Positions 35,229 to 46,692 are shown, counted from the first letter of the stretch. The stretch: DNA of 64,000 nt from Prionace glauca (GCA_037974335.1 CM075761.1:14637549-14701548), one strand, 5' to 3'. Notes: generated by a model from the sequence alone, not told the origin. A program made the numbers and translations.

Positions 35229-35697
35229 TTAGAACATAGGACATAGAAAACTACAGCACAAACAGGCCCTTTGGCCCACAAGTTGCGCCGATCATATCCC
35301 CAACTACTAGGCCTGTCTATAACCCTCAATCCCATTAAATCCCATGTACTCATCCAGAATTCTCTTAAAAGACCCCAACGAGTTCGACTCTATCAGCACT
35401 GACGGCAGCCGATTCCACTCACCCACCGCCCTCTGAGTGAAAATCTTACCCCGGACATCTCCTCTGTACCTGCTCCCCAGCACCTTAAACCTGTGTCCTC
35501 TCGTAGCGACCATTTCAGCCCTGGGAAATAGCCTCCGAGAATCCACCCTATCTATACCTCTCAACTTCTTCTGAACCTCTATCAGGTCACCTCTCACCCT
35601 TCATCTCTCCAGGGAGAAAAGATGGAATTCCCTCAACCTATTCTCATAAGGCAGCAATCCAGGCAGCATCCTTGTAAATTTTCTCTGTAATCTTTGA
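35229..35697 (-). mobile_element. LINE-B (B2 subtype), 5'-truncated
   Basis: Tail at the left (GAACATAGGACATAGAAAAC). The frame 35307-35597 encodes the last part of ORF2 (KLRGIDRVDSRRLFPR, RGHRFKVLGSRYRGDV). More diverged than the main LINE-B copies. Confidence 0.85.
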
Positions 35698-36244
35698 AGT
35701 TAAGAATTACAGATCCCCCTTTTCCTTTATTTGAAGAACTATGAACACGTCACATCCAGACGCACAGACTTCATTTTCGAGGGACACTGTATCCAAATAT
35801 CCGGCCATCACTTCCTACCACATCTATCCGAATCGTCCTTGACTTTGACAATACCTTGCCTTAAACAAATGTTGATTTACAGGATGTCTCTAGTAGTCTG
35901 TGGCAGCGTTTGGTAACTTTTGTCTACAAATGGCCCCCTCCATTGCTATTGAGATATCAAAATTGATACTAGGTCTGTTTCAATCTGAACTAATGCAGTG
36001 ATCTGTTTTTAGAGTGCTTCCTTGGGCTCGCAGGGTAGACCTTGATCGGTATGATTGACAGATCCGGTCATATGACTGTTAACAACGCATCTTACACAGA
36101 GAATTCCAATTGTGTTGCTACTTCCAGATGTTGTTTGGACTTGAGATAGAGCAATGTCAGTTTGCACCCCTCTTTGATGTTGTAGATTTTGCTTTCTGAG
36201 TGTTGCTGTTTTCGAAGCTGCAGAGAGAGAGAAATGGAGAGAGA
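35698..36244. other. unassigned, partial third copy of a duplicated segment
   Basis: 35940-36050 is similar to 19160-19250 and 45.57-45.66 kb (AATCTGAACTAATGCAG and GACCTTGATCG-like blocks), and all three are followed by a minus-strand SINE of the same type. No gene seen. Confidence 0.4.
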
Positions 36245-36575
36245 TATTGACAAAAAAGAACAAAGAACAACACAGCACGGGAATCAGGACCTTCAGCCCA
36301 ACAAGCCCTCACCACCATTTTAACATTGTGAGTGCCCTCTTCATTTGTCTAGGCCTATTGGACTCCTCAATAAAGGAACCATAACCAGATTGAGGGAAGA
36401 CTAATTTAGCGACAATTTGTTAACACTAAAGAGCACGTTTTCGGGGTGTGGGAAGAAACTGGAGCACCCGGAGAAAATCCATGCAAGCACGGGGAGAATG
36501 TGCAAACTCCCACACAAACTGGCCCAAATCCATATATCTGTACAGCAAACAGTGATGGTCAGTAGTATTCTGTTC
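36245..36575 (-). mobile_element. tRNA-derived SINE, TTCTTTG-ended type
   Basis: AGAACAAAGAACAACACAGC tail, then CACGTTTTCGGGGTGTGGG and CACGGGGAGAATGTGC body. The head is decayed. Confidence 0.8.
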
Positions 36576-37017
36576 AGACCCTCAGATCTGAAACCTCGAA
36601 GCTGCCAGAGGCTAGATTTATTTCACTGTTTTGCTGCTTTGGGCATAAATACTTCTCTGAAAACGACTGTTTGGATTTCTGTCCATTGGTGTTAAAGGCT
36701 GGAAATCTTGTCTTGCATGAGGAGACGAGTTTTTGTTTTAAATAATTCTGAGGAATGTTGCATACTGGTGGAGCTATCATTAAATTGGAACAGCACAGAC
36801 AGTGACCCAAGCCGGGAATCGAACCCTGGAGCTGTGAAGCAGCAGTGCTAACCCACTGTGCTACCGTGCCGTTCAGCCCCTCTGCCACTGTGCTATCCGC
36901 TGTGCCCATTCCAATTTCTCAGACAGCCATGTTGGTGAATTCAGCCACATTATCTGTTCAATACAGTTTAGATCAGTCTGATCACGTGTTTAGCACTAGC
37001 TAGAAGATCTGTACACA
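36576..37017. other. mostly unassigned; SINE head at 36785-36885 (minus)
   Basis: GTGACCCAAGCCGGGAATCG, then CACTGTGCTACCGTGCCG, is the reversed head of an HE1-like SINE. The rest is without a feature. Confidence 0.55.
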
Positions 37018-37571
37018 TCTCTGGTGCGGCCGCACTTGGAGTTTTGTGTGCAGTTCTGGTCCCCACATTACAAGAAGGATGTAGAGGCTTTGGAGAGGGT
37101 GCAGAGGAGGTTTACCAGGATGTTGCCTGGTATGGAGGGGAGATCCTATGAGGAGAGATTGAGAGATTTGGGGTTGTTTTCGCTGAATAGAAGGCGGCTA
37201 AGAGGGGATCTCATTGAAACATATAAGATGATTAGAGGTTTAGACAGGGTAGATAGTGATAGCCTTTTTCCTAGGATGGAGAAAGCTAACACGAGGGGGC
37301 ACGATTTTAAATTAAGGGGGGGTAGTTATAGGACAGATGTCAGGGGTAGGTTCTTTACCCAGAGGGTGGTGAGGGACTGGAATGCCCTGCCAGCTGCAGT
37401 TGTAAATGCACCTAGTTTGGGGGCGTTTAAAAGATCTGTGGATAGGTTTATGGATGAAAAGGGATTGGTTTAGGCTGGTGGGTCATTGTTTTGTAACTGG
37501 TCGGCGCAACATCGTGGGCCGAAGGGCCTGTTCTGCGCTGTAATGTTCTATGTTCTATGTTCTATGTTCTA
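37018..37571 (+). mobile_element. LINE-A, CR1-type, strongly 5'-truncated
   Basis: 149 open codons from RPHLEFCVQFWSPHYK to the ORF2 stop at 37473, a 3' UTR and four TTCTATG-type units. Almost identical to the end of the copy at 49.3-51.0 kb. Confidence 0.9.
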
Positions 37572-38487
37572 AGATGTTTCTCGTTGCAGACTGAGTTCAG
37601 CGCGGCCTTTTCATCTATAAGCAGGAAACTCTGAACGACAAGTCACCCTGCTCTGATATTTTTAATGTGCAATTTTCACCGCAGCAGCTGTGTCTGCAAA
37701 ATGTGCACGTTCACCACGTCTTCCGGTTCCCTGTGTTACCGCAGCCCAGCAACTTTCTGTCACCCTGAACGTTGCAGCATCTCTTTGCAGGTTTGTGTTT
37801 TCATCAGTCCTCCATTAGCGTCGCACATTTGCAGGTTGTAGAACTACTGAGGTAGTGAATCAAATAGAAACTTTTGCTAATGCTTACTTCCGATAAAAAA
37901 AGGAATCTCATGGTGAAAGAATGTATCATTTGTAGCTGATCAGAAGCGCTCATGGGAAACATTCAGCAATATTTCCATTTAGACGTTCTGCTCCTCTGGG
38001 CTGACAATGATTCCACGGCCACCAATAACAAGAAAGTTTGTCTTACTTTTTCTGCTTGTTTCTATTTACATCCGGCCATAGTCAGTTTTGGAATGGTCAG
38101 CCACATTCAGGGCGGCAAGATAGAAGCACTTCATATCTGAAATGGTGGCCATGAGGAGAGAAGACAGTTGTCCAACCGATGTGAAGGGACTTACCAATGT
38201 ACACCCTGTGCAAGGAACTGTGGAGTGGCTGCACACCAGAGGAACATGGTCAATCAGACGCACTCAGTGGAGTGAAGAGTGTTTATGATTATTTGAGTGT
38301 GGAGGCTTGCAAATAGCGCCTGGGCAGATGGAAAAGTTTAAACTAAATTAATTGGATTAGCATCTAGTCGAATCCATGGCAACCGTGATCAATATAATCA
38401 ATTATTGGTACATCACCCCAACGATGTGCTGTTAGGCTGATTGGTGTAACAAATTGACCCTAAATTAGTCTTCCCTTAATGTGGAAT
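37572..38487. other. unassigned
   Basis: About 900 bp without a recognised repeat or splice-bounded exon. This is one of the longer apparently single-copy stretches in the window. Confidence 0.4.
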
Positions 38488-38605
38488 GTCATAAGCATAG
38501 ATAAGGGATATGGGTGGAGAGGCAACTCATAATGTTAAAATGGCGGCGCGGGCTCGTTGGGCCGAAGGGCCTGTTTCCCGTGCTGTGTTGTTCTTTATTC
38601 TTTTT
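38488..38605 (+). mobile_element. SINE tail of the TTCTTTG-ended type
   Basis: GGCGGCGCGGGCTCGTTGGG, CCGAAGGGCCTG, GTGTTGTTCTTTATTC. Confidence 0.75.
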
Positions 38606-38854
38606 CTGGAAGATAATCGACTGTCTATATCTGGTTTGGCCGGAATGTGGCGCCACAGCAGTACCAGCAAATCATTTATTTCCAGAGTGGGCAGAAAAAA
38701 AAACTGGAATTGCAATCGATGCCATCCGAAAATTAAACAAAATAAAGAAGTAAACATTGTGATTTCTGTCCAGTTTCCGAATTTTCAATTTCCATTAGCC
38801 TTCAACAGGAGGAATTCCAAGCTATACAAACAAAGAACAAAGAACAGGGTGGCA

Positions 38855-39165
38855 CGGTAGCCCCGTGGTGAGCACTGCTGCTTCACAGCTCCTGGGTTCG
38901 ATCCCCACCTCGGGTCATTGTCTGTGTGGAGCCTGCATGTTCTCGTGTTTGCTTGGATTTCCTCAGGGTGCTCTAGTTTCCTCCCACAGTCCAAAGATGT
39001 GCGGGTTTGGTTGATTGGCCATGCTAAGGAAATTGCCCCTTAGTGTCCAGGGATGTGTAGGTTAGAGGGATTAATGGGTATAATATGTATGGATATGGCG
39101 GTAGGGCCTCTACTCGATGCAGACTCGAAGGGCCTCTTTCTGCACTGTAGGGTTCTATGATGATT
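38855..39165 (+). mobile_element. tRNA-derived SINE (HE1-like)
   Basis: GGTGGCACGGTAGCCCCGTGG head, CCTGGGTTCGATCCCC B box, ACTCGAAGGGCCTC and GGGTTCTATGATG tail. It follows a short AACAAAGAACAAAGAACAG run at 38827-38852 that belongs to another SINE end. Confidence 0.85.
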
Positions 39166-39169
39166 TCCT

Positions 39170-39275
39170 GAGGACAACACAGCACAGGAAACAGGCCCTA
39201 CAAACCCGCGCCGCCCATTTTAACATTCAGTGAGTGCCTCATTCCAATCCTTCTTCTACCTGCGACTTTTGTATG
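39170..39275 (-). mobile_element. SINE tail remnant, TTCTTTG-ended type
   Basis: AACACAGCACAGGAAACAGG, CCCGCGCCGCCCATTTTAAC. Only the tail half is present. Confidence 0.6.
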
Positions 39276-39299
39276 TGAGAAAAAAAACGTGTCCTATCA

Positions 39300-40730
39300 T
39301 CCCTTTAATGCATTGCTAAGGAATTTGCCCAAGCGAAGAAAGAGGTGTGTGGGGGTAAACTGCTTCATACAGAGTGTGGGACCCATATGGAATGAGCTTT
39401 CAGAGTTAGTGACAGGTGTAATTACAACATTAAAAAAAAACATTTGTCCAGGTACATGGACGGATAAGATGGAGAGGGGTATGGCCAAGCGCAGGCAAAT
39501 GGGATTAGTTCAGTTTAGGAAATCTGGTCAACAGGGACAAATTAGGCCGAAGGATCTGTTCCCATGCTGCACCTCTCTCTCTAATTTTATACAAGCCTGT
39601 TCTCTGTTTACTCCAATCCACCCCCAGCAGGTAACGCTCCTTAACCTGCAGTTAAACACTTCGTCCAGTGTTTGACCACCTTATGCTGTTCTGTACATGA
39701 AGCCCCTCAACTATAGAAGCAGGAAAGGCCCTGACAACATCTGGCAAGAACATCATTTTTCCATCTCAAGCATCAGGTGATGAGGTGATAAGAATCTTGG
39801 CCAATCACCTCCGCACCTCAGTTCATGTTGCAGAGCTCCATTGCGCTGTGGGTAAGACTATTTTGAGACTCACAGCGAACAGCCGCGGTCACAGGAAATG
39901 CTCCTCTTTGCTGCCGGAGCTGGTTCCCAGCTGCTGCCTCTACTGACTCTTCATCCTTCAAGATCAAGCAATTCTGCAAAATAGTTCAGGCCCTCAGTGA
40001 GGCTCCACACTCTCTACTCATTTCAGGACCCATTTTTATCAGTAATCCTTTCCACCAGTCTCTTCACATTCATATTAATGTAACTCATTAATGTAGGGGT
40101 CAGTCCCTTCACCAGCAGCTCACTGGGATCGCACTGTGTAATATCTACACAAACTGTAACAATTCAGGAAAATTGCTGGAAATTGGTGGGAGGAACATAG
40201 GGGGACATGGGAATTCGACAATCTCCAATTGCCCTCCCGGCTGCACCCCACATTTACTGTATTACTGCGGTTAGCATTGCTGTCTCACAGTTCCAAGGAC
40301 CTTGGTTCGACTCCTGGCTTGGGTCACTGTCTGAAAGGAGTCTGCACGTTCTCCCTGTGTCTGCGCCGCTTTCTTCTGGGTGTCGGTTATCCAGGATAGG
40401 AGAATCTAAAACTAACGAGCACAGCTTGAATTTGAGAGGGGAGAAATGAAAAGGGTTTTGAGGAGAAACATTTTCACACGGAGTGTGGTGCGTTTATGGA
40501 ATGAGGTACCAGAGGAGGTGGCAGAGGTGGCTACAATTACAACATTTGAAAGAAACTTGAACAGGTCCATGGATGGGAAAGGTTTATAGGAATGTGGGCC
40601 AAACGCAGGCAAATGGGATCACTTTCGGTTTGGAGACTTAGTCGGCATGGACGAATTGGTGCTGTTTCCGTGAGGTTTTTCTCTCTCTCAAACTGTACAC
40701 TAGCCTGTTCTCTGTTTGATCTAATACATG
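39300..40730. repeat. right copy of the duplicated 1.4-kb unit
   Basis: Aligns with 15.2-16.6 kb in the same order: a CR1-type 3' fragment (39330-39580), an exon-like minus-strand segment (open as CDPSELLVKGLTPTLMSYI near 40.02-40.14 kb), a SINE head (40265-40380) and a second CR1-type 3' fragment (40385-40720, HSLNLRGE and TFERNLNRSMDGKG). By eye above 90% alike. Confidence 0.7.
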
Positions 40731-40734
40731 ATGC

Positions 40735-40866
40735 GGGAATGCCGGCGTTGGACTGGCGTAAACACAGTAAAAAGTCTGACAACAACAGGTTTTAGTCCAA
40801 CCAATTTGTTTGATAATACTCACAAGCTTTCGAGGGGACTGCCTCTTCGTCAGGTGAATGGAGAGT
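40735..40866 (-). mobile_element. Penelope-like terminal repeat, solitary
   Basis: GATGCGGGAATGCCGGCGTTG to CTTCGTCAGGTGAATGGAGAG, one reversed terminal repeat with no coding part. At this point the right duplicate also lacks about 590 bp found in the left one (16.64-17.23 kb). Confidence 0.75.
40819..40858 (-). ncRNA. hammerhead-ribozyme-like motif
   Basis: CUGACGA, spare A, stem II GAGG-(CAGUCC)-CCUC, GAAA, then GCUU and GUGAG, which pairs with UUCAC. Stem III is reduced to almost nothing here, so activity as a monomer is doubtful. Confidence 0.5.
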
Positions 40867-40954
40867 CATTCATTTGCCCTCCCGGCCACGGCCCCAGGCT
40901 GACTGTTTTAGTGCGTTTACCACTTCTGCCTCACAGTTTCAGGGACCTGGGGTT

Positions 40955-41434
40955 TCAGGCGTGAGGGCTGAGGTAGTGCACTAGAAAACTTTAGATTGAC
41001 TAGGAGGGAGTTGAAGAATGAGCTAAGAAGGGCTAAAAGAGGACATGAGAAGACTTTGGCTGATAGGGTTAAGGAGAATCCTAAGGCGTTGTATAGGTAT
41101 GTCAAGAACAGAAGGTTGGTTAGGGCAAGATTAGGGCCAGTTATTGACAGCAAAGGGAAGTTATGTGTGGAACCGAAGGAGATTGGAGAGGCATTGAACC
41201 AATATTTCTCTTCGGTGTTCACGCAGGGGGACATGGAGATAGTTGAGGAGGACACTGGGTTGCAGGGGAGTAGAATTGAAAGTGTTACAGTTGATAAGGA
41301 GGATGTGCTGGATATTCTGGAGGGTCTGAAAATAGATAGGTCCCCTGGTCCGGATGGGATTTACCCAGGATTCTCTGGGAGGCAAGACAAGTGATTGCAG
41401 AGCCTCTGGCTCTGATCTTCAGGTTGTCGTTGGC
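40955..41434 (+). mobile_element. LINE-A-type element, 5' piece, interrupted
   Basis: The frame 40996-41394 encodes the endonuclease-RT linker (TRRELKNELRRAKRGHEKTL, VEPKEIGEALNQYFSSVFTQ) up to KIDRSPGPDGIY. A two-base loss in the CCCTAGG site shifts the frame. The element is then split by LINE-B and resumes at 42271. Confidence 0.85.
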
Positions 41435-42185
41435 CATAGATAGGATGCAGGAATGGGCGGAGAAGTGGCAGATGGACTTCAACGCGGATAAATGTGTAGT
41501 CGTCCATTTCGGCAGAACCAACGGGATGAACGAGTACACTATTAAGGGCAGGAGTCTTAGTAGCGTTGAAGAGCAGAAGGATCTCGGGGTCCGGGTTCAC
41601 AGGACTCTTAAATCGGCCTCGCAGATGGAGGAGGTGGTCAAGAAGGCGTATGGTGTACTGGCCTTCATTAATCGAGGGATTGAGTTTAGGAGTCGGGAGG
41701 TAATGCTGCAACTTTACAGGACCCTCGTCAGGCCTCATTTGGAGTACTGTGCGCAGTTCTGGTCGCCTCACTATAGGAAAGACGTAGAAGCTATTGAAAG
41801 GGTGCAGAGGAGATTTACAAGGATGTTGCCTGGACTGGGAGGCATGCCTTATGAAGATAGGTTGAGGGAGCTGGGACTCTTTTCCCTGGAGAGGCGAAGG
41901 TTGAGAGGCGACCTGATAGAAGTTTATAAAATGTTGAGAGGAATAGATAGGGTGGACTCTCAGAGGCTATTTCCCCGGGTTGAAATGGTCGCTACGAGAG
42001 GACACAGATTTAAGGTGCGGGGAGGGAAGTACAGAGGTCATGTTAGGGGTAAGTTTTTCACTCAGAGGGTGGTGAGTGAATGGAATCGGCTGCCGTCATC
42101 GGTGGTGGAGGCGAACTCGCTGGGGTCTTTTAAAAGATTTCTGGATGAGTATATGGGGTTTAATGGGATTGGGGGTTATAGATAG
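41391..42185 (+). CDS. chimeric LINE open frame (LINE-A start, LINE-B C-terminus)
   Basis: 264 open codons: MIAEPLALIFRLSLA from the interrupted LINE-A, then directly IDRMQEWAEKWQMDFNADKC and the rest of the LINE-B ORF2 C-terminus to its own stop. The fusion arises because LINE-B inserted in frame. It lacks FADD and all RT motifs, so no enzyme is expected. It is not a host gene. Confidence 0.6.
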   Translation: MIAEPLALIFRLSLAIDRMQEWAEKWQMDFNADKCVVVHFGRTNGMNEYTIKGRSLSSVEEQKDLGVRVHRTLKSASQMEEVVKKAYGVLAFINRGIEFRSREVMLQLYRTLVRPHLEYCAQFWSPHYRKDVEAIERVQRRFTRMLPGLGGMPYEDRLRELGLFSLERRRLRGDLIEVYKMLRGIDRVDSQRLFPRVEMVATRGHRFKVRGGKYRGHVRGKFFTQRVVSEWNRLPSSVVEANSLGSFKRFLDEYMGFNGIGGYR

Positions 42186-42270
42186 GTCAAGAGATTGGTG
42201 GGGTTGATGTGATCGGCGCATCTCGAGGGCCGAAGGGCCTGTTTGTGCTGTAATGTTCTATGTTCTATGT
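41435..42270 (+). mobile_element. LINE-B, CR1-type, 5'-truncated, nested in LINE-A
   Basis: Starts at ATAGATAGGATGCAGGAATG (behind the FADD region) and ends with TTCTATGTTCTATGTTC. The host LINE-A reads GTCGTTGG before and TCTGGTATAGTACCGG after, which join without a gap of more than a few bases. Confidence 0.9.
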
Positions 42271-43732
42271 TCTGGTATAGTACCGGAAGATTGGAGGTTA
42301 GCGAATGTTGTCCCATTCTTTAAGAAGGGGAACAGAGACTTCCCCGGGAATTATAGACCGGTGAGTCTCACTTCTGTTGTGGGCAAGGTTTTAGAAAAAA
42401 TTATTAGGGATAGGATTTATAGTTATTTCGAGAGTAATTAATTGATTGGAGATAGTCAGCATGGTTTTGTGGCGGGTAGGTCGTGCCTTATTAACCTTAT
42501 TGAGTTTTTTGAGAAAGTGACCAAAGAGGTGGATGGGGGTAAGGCAGTGGACGTGGTGTATATGGATTTTAGTAAGGCGTTTGATAAGGTTCACCATGGT
42601 AGGCTTCTGCAGAAAATGCAGATGTATGGGATTAGGGGTGATCTAGGAAATTGGATCAGGAATTGGTAGCGGATAGGAGACAGAGGGTGGTGGTTGATGG
42701 TAAATATTCATCATGGAGTTCGGTTACGAGTGGTGTGCCTCAGGGATCTGTTTTGGGGCCACTGCTGTTTGTAATTTTTATTAATGATCTGGATGAGGGT
42801 TGAGTGGATTAGTAACCAATTACTAATGATCTGGTTGAGTGGATTAGTAACCAAAGTCGGAGGTGTGGTAGATAGTGAGGAAGGGTGTCATAGTTTGCAG
42901 GAAGACTTAGACAGGTTGCAGAGCTGGGCCGAGAGATGGCGGATGGAGTTTAATGCGGAGAAGTGTGAGTAATTCACTTTGGTAGGAATAACAGATGTGT
43001 CGAGTATAGGGCTAACGGGAGGACTTTGAATAGTGTGGATGAGCAGAGGGATCTAGGTGTATGTGTACATAGATCCCTGAAAGTTGGGAATCAAGTATAT
43101 AAGGTTGTTTAGAAGGCATACGGTGTCTTGGCGTTTATTGGTAGGGGGATTGAATTTAGGAGTCACAGCGTCATGTTGCAACTGTACACAACTCTGGTGC
43201 GGCCGCACTTGGAGTACTGTGTGCAGTTCTGGTCCCCACATTACAGGAAGGATGTGGAGGCTTTGGAGAGGGTGCAGAGGAGGTTTACCAGGATGTTGCC
43301 TGGTGTGGAGGGGAGGTCCTATGAGGAGAGGCTGAGGGATTTGGGGTTGTTTTCGCTGGAAAGAAGGCGGCTAAGAGGTGACCTTATTGAAACATATGAG
43401 ATGATTAGAGGTTAAGACAGGATAGATAGTGATACCCTTTTTCCTAGGATGGAGAAAGCTAGCACGAGGGGGCACGACTTTAAATTAAGGGGGGGTAGTT
43501 ATCGACGGATGTCAGGGGTAGGTTCTTTACCCAGAGGGTGGTGAGGGATTAGAATGCCCTGCCTGCTGCAGTTGTAAATGCGCCTAGTTTGGGGTCGGTT
43601 AAGAGATCCGTGGATAGGTTTATGGACGAAAAGGGATTGGTTTAGGTCAGTGGGTCATTGTTTTGTAACTGGTCGGCGCAACATCGTGGGCCGAAGGGTC
43701 TGTTCTGCGCTGTAATATTCTATGTTCGGCAG
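42271..43732 (+). mobile_element. LINE-A-type element, 3' piece
   Basis: Continues at SGIVPEDWRLANVVPFFKKG and runs to the 3' end. Open pieces: 42253-42441, 42442-42669 (motif A), 43128-43415. It carries a TAA before IGDSQHG, a lost base in NWLADRR, a rearranged FADD region (an imperfect repeat of GTGGATTAGTAACCAA at about 42800-42860) and later frame changes. An older subtype than the other LINE-A copies. Confidence 0.85.
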
Positions 43733-43734
43733 GT

Positions 43735-44040
43735 GTGTGGAAGGTTCTGATCAGAGAAGGGTATATAAAGACACACACAGTTTACAGAATACTGATTAGA
43801 ATGTAAGTCTTTGCAGGTAATCTGCTATTCAAGTCTTAAAGATGCAGAGAGAGCATTTGCATCGGTTAAAGAGATGTGGATTGTCTCCAGACAGGACTAT
43901 AAGTGAGATTTTACAAGCCCAGGCAAGTCATGGAGGTTACAGATCTCCATATATCAAATAAAATGGTTGGACTCTAACCTGGTGTTGTGAAACTTCTTTC
44001 TGAGTTTACCCCAGCCCAATGCCGGCATCTCTACATCATC
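43735..44040 (-). mobile_element. Penelope-derived non-coding element, right duplicate
   Basis: GGCAGGTGTGTGGAAGGTTC to CCCAATGCCGGCATCTCTAC. Matches 17558-17880; its left terminal repeat with the hammerhead region was lost where LINE-A inserted. Confidence 0.6.
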
Positions 44041-44405
44041 ACTATTGTCCCAGAACAGGCACCAGAGTATGCAGACGAGGGGTCTTCACAGAGATGCCAT
44101 TGCAATGTTAGTGGAAGCCTACCTGTGAAACTATTCAATAATGCATAAATAACTCGCTTTTGTCTCGAAACTTTCATTCCTAACCATCCTCCACACTTTG
44201 GCTCCTGTTTAGGTACACGGAAGGAAACTTTAGCATGGTCAATGTCCCTAACCAGCATGCTTTTCATACTGTGAGAGGAAAGCGAGGAACCCAGAGGAAA
44301 TCCAGGTAGAGAAAAGGAGAGCATGAGACTCCACCTGGATAGTCACCCAAGGCTGGAATGGAACTTCAGGCCCTGGCGCTGTGAGACAGCTGTGTTAACC
44401 CACTA
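44041..44405. mobile_element. SINE pieces, right duplicate
   Basis: A plus-strand SINE tail (CATTGCAATGTTAGTGGAAG) at 44075-44130 and a minus-strand body/head at 44205-44405, as at 17.9-18.25 kb. Confidence 0.6.
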
Positions 44406-44598
44406 TGAACGGCATGCTTTGCCTGGATGGTACGTAGGAAGCAATACTTTTCACTGTGCCCCAATACACGTGACAATGATAAATCAAGTCTGTGTACTTT
44501 ATGATCGGTATATTGTGCCTGTGTCGTGAACAAGAAACAATACTTTTCAATGTATCCCGATACATATACCAATAATAAATCAGATCGTGTCAAATCAT
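44406..44598 (+). mobile_element. two L2-like LINE 3' tails, right duplicate
   Basis: GACAATGATAAATCAAGTC and CCAATAATAAATCAGATCG ends, as at 18.25-18.43 kb. Confidence 0.5.
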
Positions 44599-44829
44599 AA
44601 GAACATAAGAACATAAGAAATAGGAGCAGGAGTAGGCCATCTGGCCCTTCGAGCCTGCCCCGCCATTCAATAAGATCATGGCTGATCTGTCGTGGCTCAG
44701 CTCCACCTTCCCGCCCTCTCCCCATAACCCTTAATCCCTTCTCTTATCAAAAACCCATCAACCCGTTTCTTAAAAATATTTAGCGAGGCAGCCTCCACCA
44801 CTTCAACGGGCAGAGAATTCCAGAGATTG
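44599..44829 (-). mobile_element. LINE-C 3' end with target-site duplication
   Basis: AGAACATAAGAACATAAGAAATAGG tail at the left, truncated after CCAGAGATTGACC. The flanks repeat TCATA (TCAAATCATA before, TCATACACAGG after). The left duplicate has the empty site CAAATCATACACAG at about 18422. Confidence 0.9.
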
Positions 44830-44867
44830 ACCTCATACACAGGCCAGTAAATTTTTGAATGAATGAA

Positions 44868-45030
44868 TTTGTTTCTGATAGACAGGGGAATTAAGGATTA
44901 TGAGGAGAAAGCGGGAAGTGGAACCGATCCACTTCAGATCAGCCATGATCCGATTGAATGGCAGGGCAGGCTCGAAGGGCTAGATGGCCTACTCCTGCTC
45001 CTATTTCTTATGTTCTTATGTTTTTATGTT
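44868..45030 (+). mobile_element. LINE-C 3' end, right duplicate
   Basis: TTTCTGATAGACAGGGGAATTAAGG to TTATGTTCTTATG; the counterpart of 18455-18620. Confidence 0.8.
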
Positions 45031-46370
45031 TAGGAGAGTTAAGTTAACCCGTCCTACACCCTCCAGGAAGACTAATTATCAGTCTTAACAGATTTCTGTA
45101 GAACCAGTTTGCAATATCTGTTAGGTATGATTTTACGGCCACTTAAGCTATTTTTAATTTGAGAATGATTGCATAGGTTAGGAAGATAGAGGTTATATTT
45201 TGTAACGGAATTTATTTATCCATTAATGATCAGGCCAACAATTTCCAGTTCAGAGTTTTATTGTTTATGAAATTAAAGGTGGTTTGGAAATATATTCCAT
45301 TATGTCCGTGAACAGAAAACATTTCACATGTGACTGACATGCTCATTTGAGGAGCCGATTGTGTTTTCAGACGTTTACATTCAAGAGTAAAATGTTTCCA
45401 CACACAGCCAATGTAACCTGTAAGTAGCTGTGGCAACACTGTGCCTTTAAAAATGTATTTTCAATCATATTATTTAGTCGGGTTTTCAAGCAGCTCCTAG
45501 CATTGTGTTGGCCCTGCTTTTCTCACAGAGACGGCTTCCTCTAATTGTGACTGAAGCAATGTAATTGCCATCCGGTTCAGTTTTAATCTGAACTAATGCA
45601 GAATCTTGAAGTGATATGATCCTTTTGGAATTACTGGGCGGAGCATGATCGACAAGTCAGCTGATGCCTGGGGACTTTTTTTCCTTTCACAGAAAAGAAC
45701 AAAGAACAAAGAAGAAGAACATAGAACAACACAGCACAGGAAACAGGCCCTTCGGCCCAACAAGCAGAGACCACCATTTTAACATTGTGAGTGCCCTCTT
45801 CTACCTATGAGTTTGTCTACACCTATTGAACTCCACAATTAAGGAATTATAACCAGATTGAGGGGACAATTTAGGGACAATTTAGGGACAATTTGTCCAA
45901 GTATTTAGTTTTCTTGTTCAGCAGCAGCCTGACGTGGGGAGCATCTACGGCGCATTTGTCCTTGCTCTGGAGTTGGAAACAATGCGGTGTGTGAGTTACT
46001 GTTAGAAGCTGATGGAGGCTGCCATGTCCCAGTCCATTTCTCTCTCCAGAGGCTTTTTGGAAATGTCCGGGACTCGGAAGCCTCAGCGATTTAATCCAAA
46101 AGGATCAATTCATGACAGATGTTAAATAGCTGGAAACTCATCATCACGTGAATATGCTTACCTTTTGTGCTAAGCCTAGGAAGCGAGTATGTTTGGGGTG
46201 TGTTGTTTGGTTTGGAACTTCATAGACAGCTGGTTGGTAACGCCTATTCTACATCATGTTCGAATCGTGTGATTGGGAAATGTTATGCGAATTCTTTTGG
46301 TTTAAATTGAACTGTAGTCTTTAATAAACGTTGTTTGATAAAAACTTCCGTGTTGATTATTTGAATCATA
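45031..46370. repeat. right copy of the duplicated non-repetitive segment
   Basis: Counterpart of 18.62-20.0 kb, including a minus-strand SINE tail at 45.69-45.83 kb (AACAAAGAACAAAGAAGAAG). No gene is supported on either strand; the minus frame at 45230-45439 has no partner features. Confidence 0.6.
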
Positions 46371-46692
46371 CCCAGAATGAAGCATCGTCTGCTCAACTGT
46401 GCCAAATTCAACTGTAAGAACATAGGATTGAGTTTACAGAATTGTCATCACTGTTCGCCACATGTTCCCCTACTGAAAGTTTGATGACCGAACCGGGCTC
46501 ATTCCCCATTTCTCAGTCCAGCAGAGCTCCCTCTCTAGTCGGACTATCAACATATTGTTTCAAAGAACCTTCCTGGGCCCATTTTACAAATTCCTTCCCG
46601 TCCGTACCCCCAGCCAGAAGGGATTTCCAGTCTATATGAGGGAAATTAAAGTCTCCCAATACAACCACCCTATTTTTCTCTAAACCTATCCA
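46371..46692 (-). mobile_element. LINE endonuclease-region fragment, right duplicate
   Basis: Counterpart of 20001-20266 plus the start of 20776, here uninterrupted, so it preserves the target site of the LINE-B2 insertion at 20267. Confidence 0.6.
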
